A DNA stretch of 60,342 nt from Bradyrhizobium sp. STM 3843. Lineage in GTDB: Bacteria > Pseudomonadota > Alphaproteobacteria > Rhizobiales > Xanthobacteraceae. Below the pieces are notes generated by a model, which saw only the letters and a program-made list of their open reading frames with translations, was not told where the DNA came from and ran no database searches. Below are positions 35,549-44,729 of the stretch, piece by piece; position 1 is the stretch's first letter, and each line of letters opens with the position of its first letter. The DNA lies in contig NZ_CAFK01000263.1 in assembly GCF_000239815.1 (NCBI RefSeq), forward strand, positions 1 through 60,342, in the 5' to 3' direction. Made by a program: the position numbers and the translations under genes.

Positions 35549-36316
35549 TCAAAGTCGGGTTGCTCCTGTCCGTGGAGAAAGATGGTCAAGCAAATTCATC
35601 GGCAACGGAAACACCACGGTGGATGAGCGCTCGCCCGCTATGTCATGCAGCGCCGCGAAATACCGCAGCTGCATCGCCAGCGGCTCCTGGGCGAGGACGT
35701 GACCGGCTTCAACGAGTTTCTCGGCGGCCTGCTGCTCGCCCATCGCATTGATCACCTTGGCGCGCCTCAGCCGCTCCGCCTCGGCTTGCTTGGCAATCGC
35801 GCGCACCATGGTCTCGTTGAGATCGACATCCTTAATCTCGACAGTGGTGACCTTGATGCCCCAGGCGTCGGTTTGCTGATCAAGGATCTCCTGAATGTCC
35901 GCGCTCAGCCTGTCGCGTTCCGCCAGCATCTCGTCCAGTTCATGCTTGCCGAGCACCGAGCGGAGTGTGGTCTGTGCCAGCTGGCTGGTCGCGACCATGT
36001 AGTTGCCGACCTTGATGATGGCTCGCTCAGGATCAATGATGCGGAAGTAAAGAACGGCATTGACCTTGACCGAGACGTTGTCGCGCGAGATCACGTCCTG
36101 GGGCGGTACTTCCTGCACCATGACCCTGAGATCGACCTTCACCATCTGCTGCACCACAGGAATGAGGATGAAGAGGCCGGGTCCCTTCACTCCGGTGAAG
36201 CGGCCGAGCGTGAAAATCACGCCGCGCTCGTATTCTCTAAGAATACGAATGGCTGCGGATAGTAATAGGACTATGACAATCGCGAGCGCTGCATAGGCCA
36301 GATAATCGAGCATCAT
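35549..36316 (-). CDS. slipin/stomatin-like SPFH membrane protein
   Basis: A 255-residue protein with one N-terminal membrane helix (about residues 5-27) and an SPFH domain (EYERGVIFTLGRFTGVKGPG, then VRAIAKQAEAERLRRAK). Such proteins form membrane microdomain scaffolds. In bacteria and archaea they are encoded with NfeD proteases that cut their C-terminal hydrophobic region. Here the NfeD gene precedes it and overlaps by four bases, which supports that partnership. Confidence 0.93.
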   Translation of the reverse strand: MMLDYLAYAALAIVIVLLLSAAIRILREYERGVIFTLGRFTGVKGPGLFILIPVVQQMVKVDLRVMVQEVPPQDVISRDNVSVKVNAVLYFRIIDPERAIIKVGNYMVATSQLAQTTLRSVLGKHELDEMLAERDRLSADIQEILDQQTDAWGIKVTTVEIKDVDLNETMVRAIAKQAEAERLRRAKVINAMGEQQAAEKLVEAGHVLAQEPLAMQLRYFAALHDIAGERSSTVVFPLPMNLLDHLSPRTGATRL

Positions 36317-37722
36317 CGCGCGTCTCCTTTATCGATCAGCGCCGGGCGGCGGCGGACCACCAGGGTCAGATCTATGATATTGGCAACCTCAACCGTTTCG
36401 CCCGGCGTGAAGGTTTCAGCGCCACGCGCTCGCCAGCGTTCACCGTGTGCGAAGACGTGACCTTCGTTCTCGGTCCAGTCGAGCACCTTGGCAGACAGGC
36501 CACGCATGGCTTGCGCGCCTGCTCGCACCGGAGACTTGCGGGCACGCCGCAGCGAGCCAAGCACGACGAGAACGAGGCCAGTGAATATCGCCGCGGTGGC
36601 GCCGATGAGGAACCATGACAGCTGGAAGCCCGGCGCTTCAACGTTGAAGAGCATCATCGCTCCGAGCACAAAAGCAACGAGTCCGCCAAGGCCGATGACG
36701 ACGGTCGGGTTGAAGGCTTCGATGGCGAGTAGCGTGATGCCGACCAGCATCAATCCGAGGCCGGCGTAGTTCGTGGGCAACATATTGAGAGCGTAGAGGC
36801 CCAGCAGCAGGCAGATTGTCCCGACGACTCCGGGAGCAACCATACCGGGGGACAGGAACTCGAAAATCACGCCGTATGTGCCGACCATCAAGAGAATGAA
36901 AGCAACATTGGGATCGGTGATCACTGCCAGGAATCTTGAGATCCATCCGGGATCGATCGCTTCCTGGACGGCATCCTTGGTCGCGAGCTGCCGCATTTCG
37001 CCGCCTGCAACTTCCACCACGCGGCCATCCACGGCGTTGAGCAAATCGCTCGGACTGCGCGCGATGAGGTCGATGACATTCGCTTGCAGCGAGCCATTGG
37101 CGGAGAGGGTGGCAGCCTCGCGGACCGCCTTCTCGGCCCAGTCGGCATTGCGGCCGCGCAGCTCGGCAAGACTGCGGATGAAAGCGACGGCATCATTCGT
37201 AGCCTTGGCCGTCATGGCGTCCTTCGGCTTTGGCTCGGACTTAGGTTGGCCGTCGCTGTCCTTGTTGTCTTTGCCGGTCTTGTCCGGGTTGCTGTCCGGC
37301 AGGCCCGGCAGCGCACCGCCGATCTGCACTGGCGTCGCGGCACCGAGATTGGTGCCAGGTGCCATCGCGGCGATATGGGTTGCGTAAAGGATGTAGGTGC
37401 CGGCGCTGGCCGCATGGGCTCCGGAAGGAGCGACGTAACCGATGACCGGAACGGGCGAAGCCAACACATCGGCGATGATCTCGCGCATGCTGGTCGCGAG
37501 GCCGCCTGGTGTGTTCAGACGGAGAATGACAATCTCGGCGTGCCGTTCGGCTGCCTTGGCCAAAGCGTCTTTCACGTAGGCGGCTGTCGCCGGGCCGATC
37601 GCGCCGTCGATCGAAATCGTCAGTGCAAGACTATCTTTCTCCCTCGCCGTGACGGGAAGGAGGGAGGCCATCAGAGCGACGACTGTAATCGCCGCAACGA
37701 GAGTCGTCTTTACGGTCTGCAC
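36313..37722 (-). CDS. NfeD-family membrane serine protease (long, ClpP-domain form)
   Basis: A 469-residue NfeD1b-type protein. It has a signal or anchor helix (about 5-26), then a ClpP-class protease domain with the serine in APSGAHAASAGTYILY (about residues 100-115), then several membrane helices (about 270-390) and a C-terminal OB-fold (LSAKVLDWTENEGHVFAHGE). It is expected to cleave the slipin encoded by the overlapping downstream gene. The start is GTG at 37722 behind GGGAG. A low-complexity linker rich in D, K, S and P lies near residue 145-165. Confidence 0.92.
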   Translation of the reverse strand: MQTVKTTLVAAITVVALMASLLPVTAREKDSLALTISIDGAIGPATAAYVKDALAKAAERHAEIVILRLNTPGGLATSMREIIADVLASPVPVIGYVAPSGAHAASAGTYILYATHIAAMAPGTNLGAATPVQIGGALPGLPDSNPDKTGKDNKDSDGQPKSEPKPKDAMTAKATNDAVAFIRSLAELRGRNADWAEKAVREAATLSANGSLQANVIDLIARSPSDLLNAVDGRVVEVAGGEMRQLATKDAVQEAIDPGWISRFLAVITDPNVAFILLMVGTYGVIFEFLSPGMVAPGVVGTICLLLGLYALNMLPTNYAGLGLMLVGITLLAIEAFNPTVVIGLGGLVAFVLGAMMLFNVEAPGFQLSWFLIGATAAIFTGLVLVVLGSLRRARKSPVRAGAQAMRGLSAKVLDWTENEGHVFAHGERWRARGAETFTPGETVEVANIIDLTLVVRRRPALIDKGDAR

Positions 37723-37876
37723 GGCAAGGACTCCCTTGCCATAAACATATGGGGGTTCCGCTCGGGAACCTCAATGTGTTCGCAAGAACCGGCACCTGGA
37801 GATGACGCTATTTGACGCGTTGTGCGGTGCGGCCGGCCAGGTCAGCCGAGCGAAGTCCTGTGGGTGTGCTTCCGGT

Positions 37877-38977
37877 TCACGTAGTCAGCTCGAGGTCCTG
37901 CCTGAGTGCGACCAGGAAGCGGGCGGCTTCACCGCCCGTTACCACGCGATGGTCAAAGGTGAGCGACAACGGCAGCACACGCCGCACTGCAGGCTGACCC
38001 CGATAGGCCACCACGCGTTGAGAAATCCGGCCGGCGCCGACAATAGCCGCTTGCGGCGGCACGATGATCAGATTGGCAAATCGGCCGCCGATCATCCCGA
38101 AATTCGACAGAGTAATGGTTGCGCCGCGTAATTCTTCCGGGGGTATCGAGCGCGCAATGGCGTCAGCCCGCAGCCGCTCGAGTCCGGCCCGCAAGTTCGA
38201 TACGCTCCGCCCGGCGACATTACGCAACACCGGAACGATGAGACCTCCCTCGGTATCGACGGCGATACCGAGATCGACGCGTTCGATCAGACGCCGCTCC
38301 CGTGTGCCGGAATCATACCAGGCATTGAGTGCGGGTTCTGCCCTGCAGGCTGCCGCGATGGCCCGTGCCAGGCGGATTGTTATGTCCTCGTCCGTCCGCC
38401 AATCGTCGATATCGGCCTCATCGGTGACGGTTGCCGCGACGATCTCGGAATGCGACGCGGTCATGCGTTGGGCCATCGCGCGCCGCAAGCCGCGGAGGGG
38501 CTCAGCGGGGCCGGTTCGGGACATACTCCTTGCGGCCCGCTCGACATCGGCGCGCGTTATGCTGCCGCCCGGTCCCGTGCCCTCGACGAGTTCAAGAGCG
38601 ACGTTGAGCTTGCGCGCCAGTGCACGTACCGCCGGAAATGCCTGAGGTCCCAGATCCGTCGGGCGCGCGGAAGGCATTCCCGCCGCCGGCGGACGCTCGT
38701 CGCCGCCCAGTTCACCGACTATTGTGCCGGTGTCCTGCTCAGCTCCTTCCGCAAACTCCACCAACGGCGTACCGACCTTCACGAGATCTCCCTTGGCGCC
38801 AAAGAGGTGCGCAATGCGTCCACTCGACGGCGCGGGTATTTCAACGACCGCCTTGTCGGTTTCGACGGAGAGCAGGGGTTGATCCGTGACGACGTGGTCG
38901 CCCTCGTTGACATACCAGGTGACGATCTCCGCCTCTTCAAGACCTTCTCCCAGATCTGGCAGCATGAACCGGTGCAT
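37877..38977 (-). CDS. 2-oxo acid dehydrogenase E2 (lipoamide acyltransferase)
   Basis: A 366-residue E2 component. Lipoyl domain at residues 1-76 with the lipoylated lysine K42 (ETDKAVVEIP), a peripheral-subunit-binding domain at about 114-147, then the catalytic domain. The active-site loop reads DHRVVTGG: the histidine is kept, but the aspartate of the usual HxxxDG motif is threonine. It acts with E1alpha/E1beta encoded just upstream in the same operon. No E3 gene is present here, so lipoamide dehydrogenase must come from elsewhere. A start at 38965 is an alternative. Confidence 0.92.
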   Translation of the reverse strand: MHRFMLPDLGEGLEEAEIVTWYVNEGDHVVTDQPLLSVETDKAVVEIPAPSSGRIAHLFGAKGDLVKVGTPLVEFAEGAEQDTGTIVGELGGDERPPAAGMPSARPTDLGPQAFPAVRALARKLNVALELVEGTGPGGSITRADVERAARSMSRTGPAEPLRGLRRAMAQRMTASHSEIVAATVTDEADIDDWRTDEDITIRLARAIAAACRAEPALNAWYDSGTRERRLIERVDLGIAVDTEGGLIVPVLRNVAGRSVSNLRAGLERLRADAIARSIPPEELRGATITLSNFGMIGGRFANLIIVPPQAAIVGAGRISQRVVAYRGQPAVRRVLPLSLTFDHRVVTGGEAARFLVALRQDLELTT

Positions 38978-38996
38978 GGGGCAGAATCCATCGCGG

Positions 38997-39977
38997 TTAG
39001 CTGAACTGGCACAGCTTGCGTGCGGCGGTTACGATGCGTTCGACCGATGGCATATAGTACTGCTCGAGGCGGGCCATCGGGATGATCGTGTCGTAGCCGG
39101 TCACGCGGGTCACAGGGGCAAGCAGCGAGGCGAGGCCACGTTCGGCGAGAGTAGCGGCGATCTCGGCTCCGAATCCGCCAGTGCGCGCCGCCTCGTGCAC
39201 GATGAGGCAGCGCCCGGTCTTCGCGACCGAACTCAGTACGGCGTCTTCATCATAGGGTTTGAGCGTGGCAAGATCGATGATCTCGGCGGAAATGCCTTCG
39301 GCTGAAAGCGGATCGGCCGCGGCCGTGGTTTCCTTCAGCGCCGCGCCCCAACTGATTATCGTGATGTCGCGGCCATCCCGGAGCACGAAGGCATGATCCA
39401 GCGGCAAGGCTTCGCCATTGTCTTCCACCTCGCCTTTCGCCGCGCGATAAAGGCGTGTTGGCTCGAGGAACACCACTGGATCGGGATCGCGGATCGCGGC
39501 GAGGAGAAGTCCATAGGCGCTTTCCGGCGACGAAGGCATGACGACACGCAGCCCAGGAATATGGGCGAGCATCGCTTCGGTGCTTTCGGAATGATGCTCG
39601 GGCGCGCGAATGCCAGCTCCATGCGGCGTGCGCAGGACCATCGGACAGGTGAGCCGTCCTTGAGTGCGGTTGCGCATTCGGGATGCGTGGTTCACCAGCT
39701 GATCGAGGCATGGATAGATAAATCCCATGAACTGGATCTCGCCGACCGGCTTCAGCCCTTGGGCCGCCATACCGACGCAGAGCCCGCTGATGAGGAGTTC
39801 GGCAAGCGGCGTATCGAGCACGCGCTCCGAGCCGAAGCGCTTCTGGAGGCCCGCAGTTGCGCGAAAGACGCCTCCATTGATGCCGACATCTTCGCCGAGC
39901 ACGACCACGCCTGGATCATCCTGCATCGCCCGTGCCAGCGCCAGATTGACGGCCTCGACCAGGGTCATCTCAGGCAT
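38997..39977 (-). CDS. 2-oxo acid dehydrogenase E1 beta subunit
   Basis: A 326-residue transketolase-like beta subunit (MTLVEAVNLALARAMQDDP, GEDVGINGGVFRAT, then a C-terminal domain around VHEAARTGGFGAEIAA). It pairs with the alpha subunit in decarboxylating a 2-oxo acid on thiamine diphosphate. The start at 39977 lies inside the last codons of the alpha gene (eight-base overlap), which points to coupled translation. The set could act on pyruvate, branched 2-oxo acids or acetoin, and the sequence does not decide among these. Confidence 0.93.
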   Translation of the reverse strand: MPEMTLVEAVNLALARAMQDDPGVVVLGEDVGINGGVFRATAGLQKRFGSERVLDTPLAELLISGLCVGMAAQGLKPVGEIQFMGFIYPCLDQLVNHASRMRNRTQGRLTCPMVLRTPHGAGIRAPEHHSESTEAMLAHIPGLRVVMPSSPESAYGLLLAAIRDPDPVVFLEPTRLYRAAKGEVEDNGEALPLDHAFVLRDGRDITIISWGAALKETTAAADPLSAEGISAEIIDLATLKPYDEDAVLSSVAKTGRCLIVHEAARTGGFGAEIAATLAERGLASLLAPVTRVTGYDTIIPMARLEQYYMPSVERIVTAARKLCQFS

Positions 39978-41067
39978 CGCGCTCTCCCGCGAGTTCACGG
40001 CGCTGCGCGGCATAGGCCTCTGGCAGATTGGCATAGAGATGATCGAACATGGTCTCGGGCCGGCGTGGCGCCGTGGCCAGGTAGCGTTCGACTGCCGCCT
40101 CGATGCGCTCATTACAGTCGGCGGCAAGCTTCTCCTCGTCCGCCTTGCTCCACATTTTCCGGCTGAGAAGATAGCTTCTCAGCCGCGCGATCGGTTCTTT
40201 CTTCCAGTGAGCCTGGACTTCGTCAGGAGAGCGATAACGCGATGCATCGTCAGAGGTGGTGTGGTCACTGAGTCGGTAGGTGACAGCCTCGATGAAGCGG
40301 GGGCCCTTGCCTTCGCGGGCCGCGGTAATGGCTTCTTCCGCCGCGGCGCGCACGGCGAGCACATCGCTTCCATCGACCTGTTCGCCCGTGAATCCGGCGG
40401 CGATAGCCTTCTGAGCCAAAGTCTCGCAAGCAGTTTGCTGTCGTAACGGTACCGATATGGCCCATTGATTGTTGGTGGCGACGAACACCACCGGCAGATT
40501 ATGGACACCGGCAAAATTCATCGCCTCGTACACATCGCCCTTCGAGGTGGCGCCGTCGCCGAACATACAGACCGCGACGCGTGGCTCCTTGCGCAGCTTG
40601 AAGGCATACGCAACGCCGGCGGCATGCGGCGCCTGGGATCCGACGGGGACGCAGAACGGGAAATCATGCTCCGGTCCGGAGAAGTGATTGCCCCGCTCGT
40701 CGCCGCCCCAGAACAGCAGGATCTCCTCAAGCTTGACGCCACGCCAGATCAGCGCACCATTGTCGCGATAGGAGGGAAGCAGCACATCTTCCTCCCGCAT
40801 TGCGCTGGCAATCCCGACCGATACCGCTTCCTGGCCGAGCGAAACGGCATAGGTTCCGAGCCGACCGGTGCGCTGCAATGCAACCGCCTTTCGGTCAAAC
40901 AGTCGCAGCAGCAGCATGAACCGATAAAGCGCAACGAGTAGCCTGGCGTCGGAAGCGAAGGCGGGGAGTGGACGGTTGATCGAGCCGTCGGGCGCGAGGT
41001 AATTGCGGTAGCGCACTTCGAAGCGCGCGATCACGGGGAGCTCTTGATTTGCTCTTTTGCTGGCCAC
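39970..41067 (-). CDS. 2-oxo acid dehydrogenase E1 alpha subunit
   Basis: A 365-residue thiamine diphosphate-binding alpha subunit. The cofactor motif runs from GDGATSKGDVYEAMNFAG to ATNNQWAISVP. The phosphorylation-loop region YRLSDHTTSDDASRYR is present. GTG at 41067 is favoured by GGAG seven bases before it. Another GTG at 41097 in the same frame has weaker support. It is the first gene of the E1alpha-E1beta-E2 operon. Confidence 0.91.
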   Translation of the reverse strand: MASKRANQELPVIARFEVRYRNYLAPDGSINRPLPAFASDARLLVALYRFMLLLRLFDRKAVALQRTGRLGTYAVSLGQEAVSVGIASAMREEDVLLPSYRDNGALIWRGVKLEEILLFWGGDERGNHFSGPEHDFPFCVPVGSQAPHAAGVAYAFKLRKEPRVAVCMFGDGATSKGDVYEAMNFAGVHNLPVVFVATNNQWAISVPLRQQTACETLAQKAIAAGFTGEQVDGSDVLAVRAAAEEAITAAREGKGPRFIEAVTYRLSDHTTSDDASRYRSPDEVQAHWKKEPIARLRSYLLSRKMWSKADEEKLAADCNERIEAAVERYLATAPRRPETMFDHLYANLPEAYAAQRRELAGERDA

Positions 41068-41264
41068 GCTCTCACTCCGGAGCGATGCTGCCTCCACAGC
41101 TCGTCATGTGGCGCTTGCACGCGCGCTTTGCAATACCATGGCAGGTTCGCTCTGGCGTGCTTTCGGCCCGCGGGAGGCGGCGAAGTAGGCCGCCAGTGGC
41201 GGCTTGCAATCGCCTTCCGGCGGCCTACCATGGATAGTGCAGCTCACCCTATAGGAGCGCGGCC

Positions 41265-41750
41265 ATGGAACTCGCCGTGGTACCCATCGTCAAGCCGGAT
41301 GCCGCCAACTTCATTTTCGGCCAGTCGCATTTCATCAAGACCGTGGAAGACCTTCACGAGGCGCTGGTGGGCGCGGTTCCGGGCATCCGCTTCGGGCTGG
41401 CCTTCTGCGAGGCCTCCGGTAAGCGGCTGGTGCGTTGGTCCGGAAATGACGAAGCCGCCCTGGTCCTCGCACGTGACAACGCATTGGCCATCGGCGCCGG
41501 CCACACTTTCCTGATCTTCCTTGGCGATGGATTCTTTCCCGTCAACGTGCTGGCCGCGGTGCGCGCGGTGCCGGAGGTCTGCCGCATCTATTGTGCGACA
41601 GCCAACCCGACACAGGTGATTGTGGCTCAAACCGAGCTGGGGCGCGGCGTGCTCGGCGTGGTGGACGGCGCCTCGCCGCTGGGTGTGGAGACAGACGCTG
41701 ACATTGCGTGGCGGAAAGACTTGCTGCGTAAGATCGGCTACAAGCTGTAG
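41265..41750 (+). CDS. adenosine-specific kinase-family (DUF355) protein
   Basis: A 161-residue protein matching the DUF355/adenosine-specific kinase family over its full length (NFIFGQSHFIKTVEDLHEAL, GIRFGLAFCEASGKRLVRW, and YCATANPTQVIVAQTELGRG). The family is common in archaea and scattered in bacteria, and its cellular role is poorly known. The ATG at 41265 follows AGGAG by seven bases. It stands alone and converges on the ABC importer operon. Confidence 0.87.
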   Translation: MELAVVPIVKPDAANFIFGQSHFIKTVEDLHEALVGAVPGIRFGLAFCEASGKRLVRWSGNDEAALVLARDNALAIGAGHTFLIFLGDGFFPVNVLAAVRAVPEVCRIYCATANPTQVIVAQTELGRGVLGVVDGASPLGVETDADIAWRKDLLRKIGYKL

Positions 41751-41756
41751 TGGCCA

Positions 41757-42851
41757 TTAAATCGCAGCTTGTGACGGACCGTCGAAGAAATACAGCCGGT
41801 CGGGATTCACGGCGAGGCGAAGCTGATCGCGGACTTTCGCGCGGACCGTCGGCTCTACCGCTGCCGCCATCGTGCTGGGGCCAACCTTCACGTCCAGGAG
41901 GATCTCCGACCCGAGCTTCTCGACGACCTCGACCATGGCATCGAAAGCCACGTCTGCCGGGTCTCTGCTGGAGGCCACGCGCAGGTCCTCCGGGCGGATT
42001 CCAAGTGTGACGTGTTCTCCCACATGCTTACGAAGCCGGCCCGCGACCTCGGCCGGAAGTTTGATATGGATGCCTTCGTTGTTGGCCCATAGGAGGCCGT
42101 TCGCGTCAGCGGCGATCGTTACCGTCGCGAAATTCATCGCGGGCGAGCCGATGAACCCGGCAACGAAGCGGTTGGCGGGCGCATTATAGAGTTCGAGCGG
42201 CTCGCCGACCTGCTGAACGACACCATCTCTCATGACGACGACGCGATCGCCGAGTGTCATCGCTTCAACCTGATCATGGGTCACATAGATGGCGGTGGTG
42301 CCGAGGCGAGCATGGATCTTCTTGATCTCCACCCGCATCTGGACGCGCAGCTTGGCGTCGAGGTTCGACAGCGGCTCGTCGAACAGAAACAATTTCGGAT
42401 GCCGAACGATGGCGCGGCCCAGGGCGACACGCTGGCGCTGGCCGCCCGAGAGTTGTCGCGGCTTGCGCTGCAGCTGCGCCTGGATGCCAAGGATCTCGGC
42501 CGCTGCCTTCACGCGCGCGTCGATCTCCGCGCGACCGAACCGGCGCATCTTCAAGCCGAACGCCATGTTGTCGTAGACGTTCATGTGCGGGTAGAGGGCG
42601 TAGTTCTGGAACACCATGGCGATGTCGCGATCCATTGGTGGTAGCTCGTTGACGATCTTGTCGCCGATCAGGATTTCGCCAGAGGTGATGGATTCGAGCC
42701 CGGCCACCATGCGCAGCGTCGTGGTCTTGCCGCAGCCGGAAGGGCCGACGAGAACCACGAATTCCTTGTCATTGATCTCGAGGTTCACGTCCTTGACGGC
42801 ATGGACCCCGTCAAACGTCTTGTTCAAGTTGCGTATCACGACCGGCGCCAT
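41757..42851 (-). CDS. CUT1-type ABC importer ATPase (MalK/UgpC-like)
   Basis: A 364-residue ATPase. Walker A GPSGCGKTT at 36-44, signature LSGGQ at 134-138, Walker B LFLFDE at 154-159, switch histidine H192 (YVTHDQ). A C-terminal TOBE/regulatory domain (about 240-360) is typical of MalK-type proteins. It energises the importer encoded by the three genes upstream in the same operon (binding protein, two permeases). The substrate is probably a sugar, polyol or sugar phosphate. Confidence 0.93.
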   Translation of the reverse strand: MAPVVIRNLNKTFDGVHAVKDVNLEINDKEFVVLVGPSGCGKTTTLRMVAGLESITSGEILIGDKIVNELPPMDRDIAMVFQNYALYPHMNVYDNMAFGLKMRRFGRAEIDARVKAAAEILGIQAQLQRKPRQLSGGQRQRVALGRAIVRHPKLFLFDEPLSNLDAKLRVQMRVEIKKIHARLGTTAIYVTHDQVEAMTLGDRVVVMRDGVVQQVGEPLELYNAPANRFVAGFIGSPAMNFATVTIAADANGLLWANNEGIHIKLPAEVAGRLRKHVGEHVTLGIRPEDLRVASSRDPADVAFDAMVEVVEKLGSEILLDVKVGPSTMAAAVEPTVRAKVRDQLRLAVNPDRLYFFDGPSQAAI

Positions 42852-42854
42852 GGT

Positions 42855-43706
42855 TCACCCTTTGACCGCTCCGGTGAGACCGGCGACGTAGTACTCGACA
42901 AAGAACGAGTAGACGAATGCGACCGGTATGGACCCCAAAAGGGCGCCTGCCATCAGCGAGCCCCAGTAGAATACGTCACCGCGGATCAGTTCCGACGTGA
43001 CGCCGACTGAGACGGTCTTCTCCGCGGGGGAGGACAGGAAGACCAGGGCATAGATGAACTCATTCCACGACAGCGTGAATGCGAAGATCCCGGCCGAGAG
43101 GATCCCAGGCACTGCGATGGGAAAGATGATGTAGAGCATAGCCTGCCAGCGGGCCGCACCGTCGATGCGGGCACATTCCTCGAGCTCCCGGGGGATCGCC
43201 TTGAAGTAGCCCATCAAGAGCCAGGTGCAGAAAGGAATCAGGAATGTGGGATAGGTCAGGATCAGCGCCCACGGCGTATCGCCGAGGCGGAAGTTGCGGA
43301 TGATGTCAGCCAAGGGAATGAAGAGAAGAGTCTGAGGAACGAGGTAGGTGATAAAAATTGCGGTGCCGAGCATGCCGGCGAACCGAAATTTGAGGCGGGA
43401 GAGCGCGTAGCCGGCCAAGAGCCCGCAGAACAGCGAGATCAGCGTCGCAGCAATCGAGATCAAGAGGGTGTTGAGCATCCAGGTGCTGAACAACGTCTCC
43501 TGCAGCAGATAGGTGATGTGATCGAGGGTCGGATGCGAGGTCCAGAACGGCGCGTAGTTCGGCGCACTCCAGGGGCGATAGAGTTCGCTGTCGGGCCGTA
43601 CCGCGGTGACCAGCATCCAGTAGAACGGAAATAGCAGTGTGAAGATAAAGGCGCAGAGCGGGATGTAGAAGAAAATCCAGCGGCGCCATTTTGCACCTTC
43701 GATCAT
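42855..43706 (-). CDS. CUT1-type ABC permease (MalG-like)
   Basis: A 283-residue inner-membrane permease with about six helices and the cytoplasmic coupling motif EECARIDGAARWQAMLYIIFP. It begins three bases after the stop of the other permease gene and ends three bases before the ATPase gene, so the operon is tight. Confidence 0.92.
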   Translation of the reverse strand: MIEGAKWRRWIFFYIPLCAFIFTLLFPFYWMLVTAVRPDSELYRPWSAPNYAPFWTSHPTLDHITYLLQETLFSTWMLNTLLISIAATLISLFCGLLAGYALSRLKFRFAGMLGTAIFITYLVPQTLLFIPLADIIRNFRLGDTPWALILTYPTFLIPFCTWLLMGYFKAIPRELEECARIDGAARWQAMLYIIFPIAVPGILSAGIFAFTLSWNEFIYALVFLSSPAEKTVSVGVTSELIRGDVFYWGSLMAGALLGSIPVAFVYSFFVEYYVAGLTGAVKG

Positions 43707-43709
43707 GGC

Positions 43710-44654
43710 TCAAAGGGTCTCCACCCGGCGGATGTAAAGGAGTTGCACGATCACCACGACGAGCAGGACCGGAAACATGGCGAGCGAGATCGCCGCGCCC
43801 TGGCTCAACAGCCCGGTGCCGACTCCGATCTGGTAGGCATAGGTCGCGAACAGTTGGGTGGCGTTGGCAGGCCCACCCCCGGTCAGCACATAGACGAGTT
43901 GAAAGTCGGCAAACGTCTGGATGACCGAGAACAGAACCACCACCATCGTGACCGGCAGGAGCAGCGGCCAGGTCACGTACCAGAATCGTTGCCAGGGCCT
44001 TGCGCCGTCGATCGCCGCAGCATCCTGCAATTCCGGATTGATCGTCTGCAGGCCGGCCAGGAGGCTGATCGCGTAAAATGGGACGCCGCGCCAGACATTG
44101 ACGATGATCACGGAGATCAGCGCCAGGCTCGGATCACCCAGCCAATTGATGCGGCTGCTAATGATGCCGAGCCTGAACAGCGTCCAGTTGATCACGCTGA
44201 AAGTGGGGTCGAACATCCACTTCCATGCGAAGGTCGAGAGCACCGTGGGGATGATGAACGGTAAAAGGATGAAGGCGCGTGTAAGGGCCTTTCCCTTAAA
44301 GTTGCGATTGAGGAGAAGCGCAAGCCACAGGCCGAGAGCGAGCTTGAAGACGGTCGTCACCGCCGTGTAGACAATCGTGTTCCACACCGCGACACGGAAG
44401 ATGCTGTCATTCAACAGCCCAACGAAGTTCTGCATCCCGACAAAATTGCCGGGTACGCCGACCTTGGCATCAGTCACCGATAACTCCACGCCCTTGACGA
44501 ACGGGTAGGCAATGAAGAGGCCGAGCAGCACCATGGTCGGCACCAGCAGGACGAGCGCGAGCCAGCGCTCGTCCTCGAGAAGGCGCGTGACCGGCCACCG
44601 GCGCACGGAGCCCGTGTAGGTGTCCGATGTCGTTGTGACGTCGCTGACGGCCAT
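43710..44654 (-). CDS. CUT1-type ABC permease (MalF-like)
   Basis: A 314-residue permease with an N-terminal cytoplasmic tail, six predicted helices and the coupling motif LQDAAAIDGARPWQRFWYVT. The ATG at 44654 is preferred because GAGG lies eight bases before it. A frame to 44696 has no ribosome site. It forms the channel with the MalG-like protein. Confidence 0.92.
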   Translation of the reverse strand: MAVSDVTTTSDTYTGSVRRWPVTRLLEDERWLALVLLVPTMVLLGLFIAYPFVKGVELSVTDAKVGVPGNFVGMQNFVGLLNDSIFRVAVWNTIVYTAVTTVFKLALGLWLALLLNRNFKGKALTRAFILLPFIIPTVLSTFAWKWMFDPTFSVINWTLFRLGIISSRINWLGDPSLALISVIIVNVWRGVPFYAISLLAGLQTINPELQDAAAIDGARPWQRFWYVTWPLLLPVTMVVVLFSVIQTFADFQLVYVLTGGGPANATQLFATYAYQIGVGTGLLSQGAAISLAMFPVLLVVVIVQLLYIRRVETL

Positions 44655-44729
44655 CTCAGGTCCTCTCGACCACGGCCCGCTCGCCCCTAAATTCATTTAC
44701 CGCCCGGCGCTTCAGGGCCGGATCAGGTT

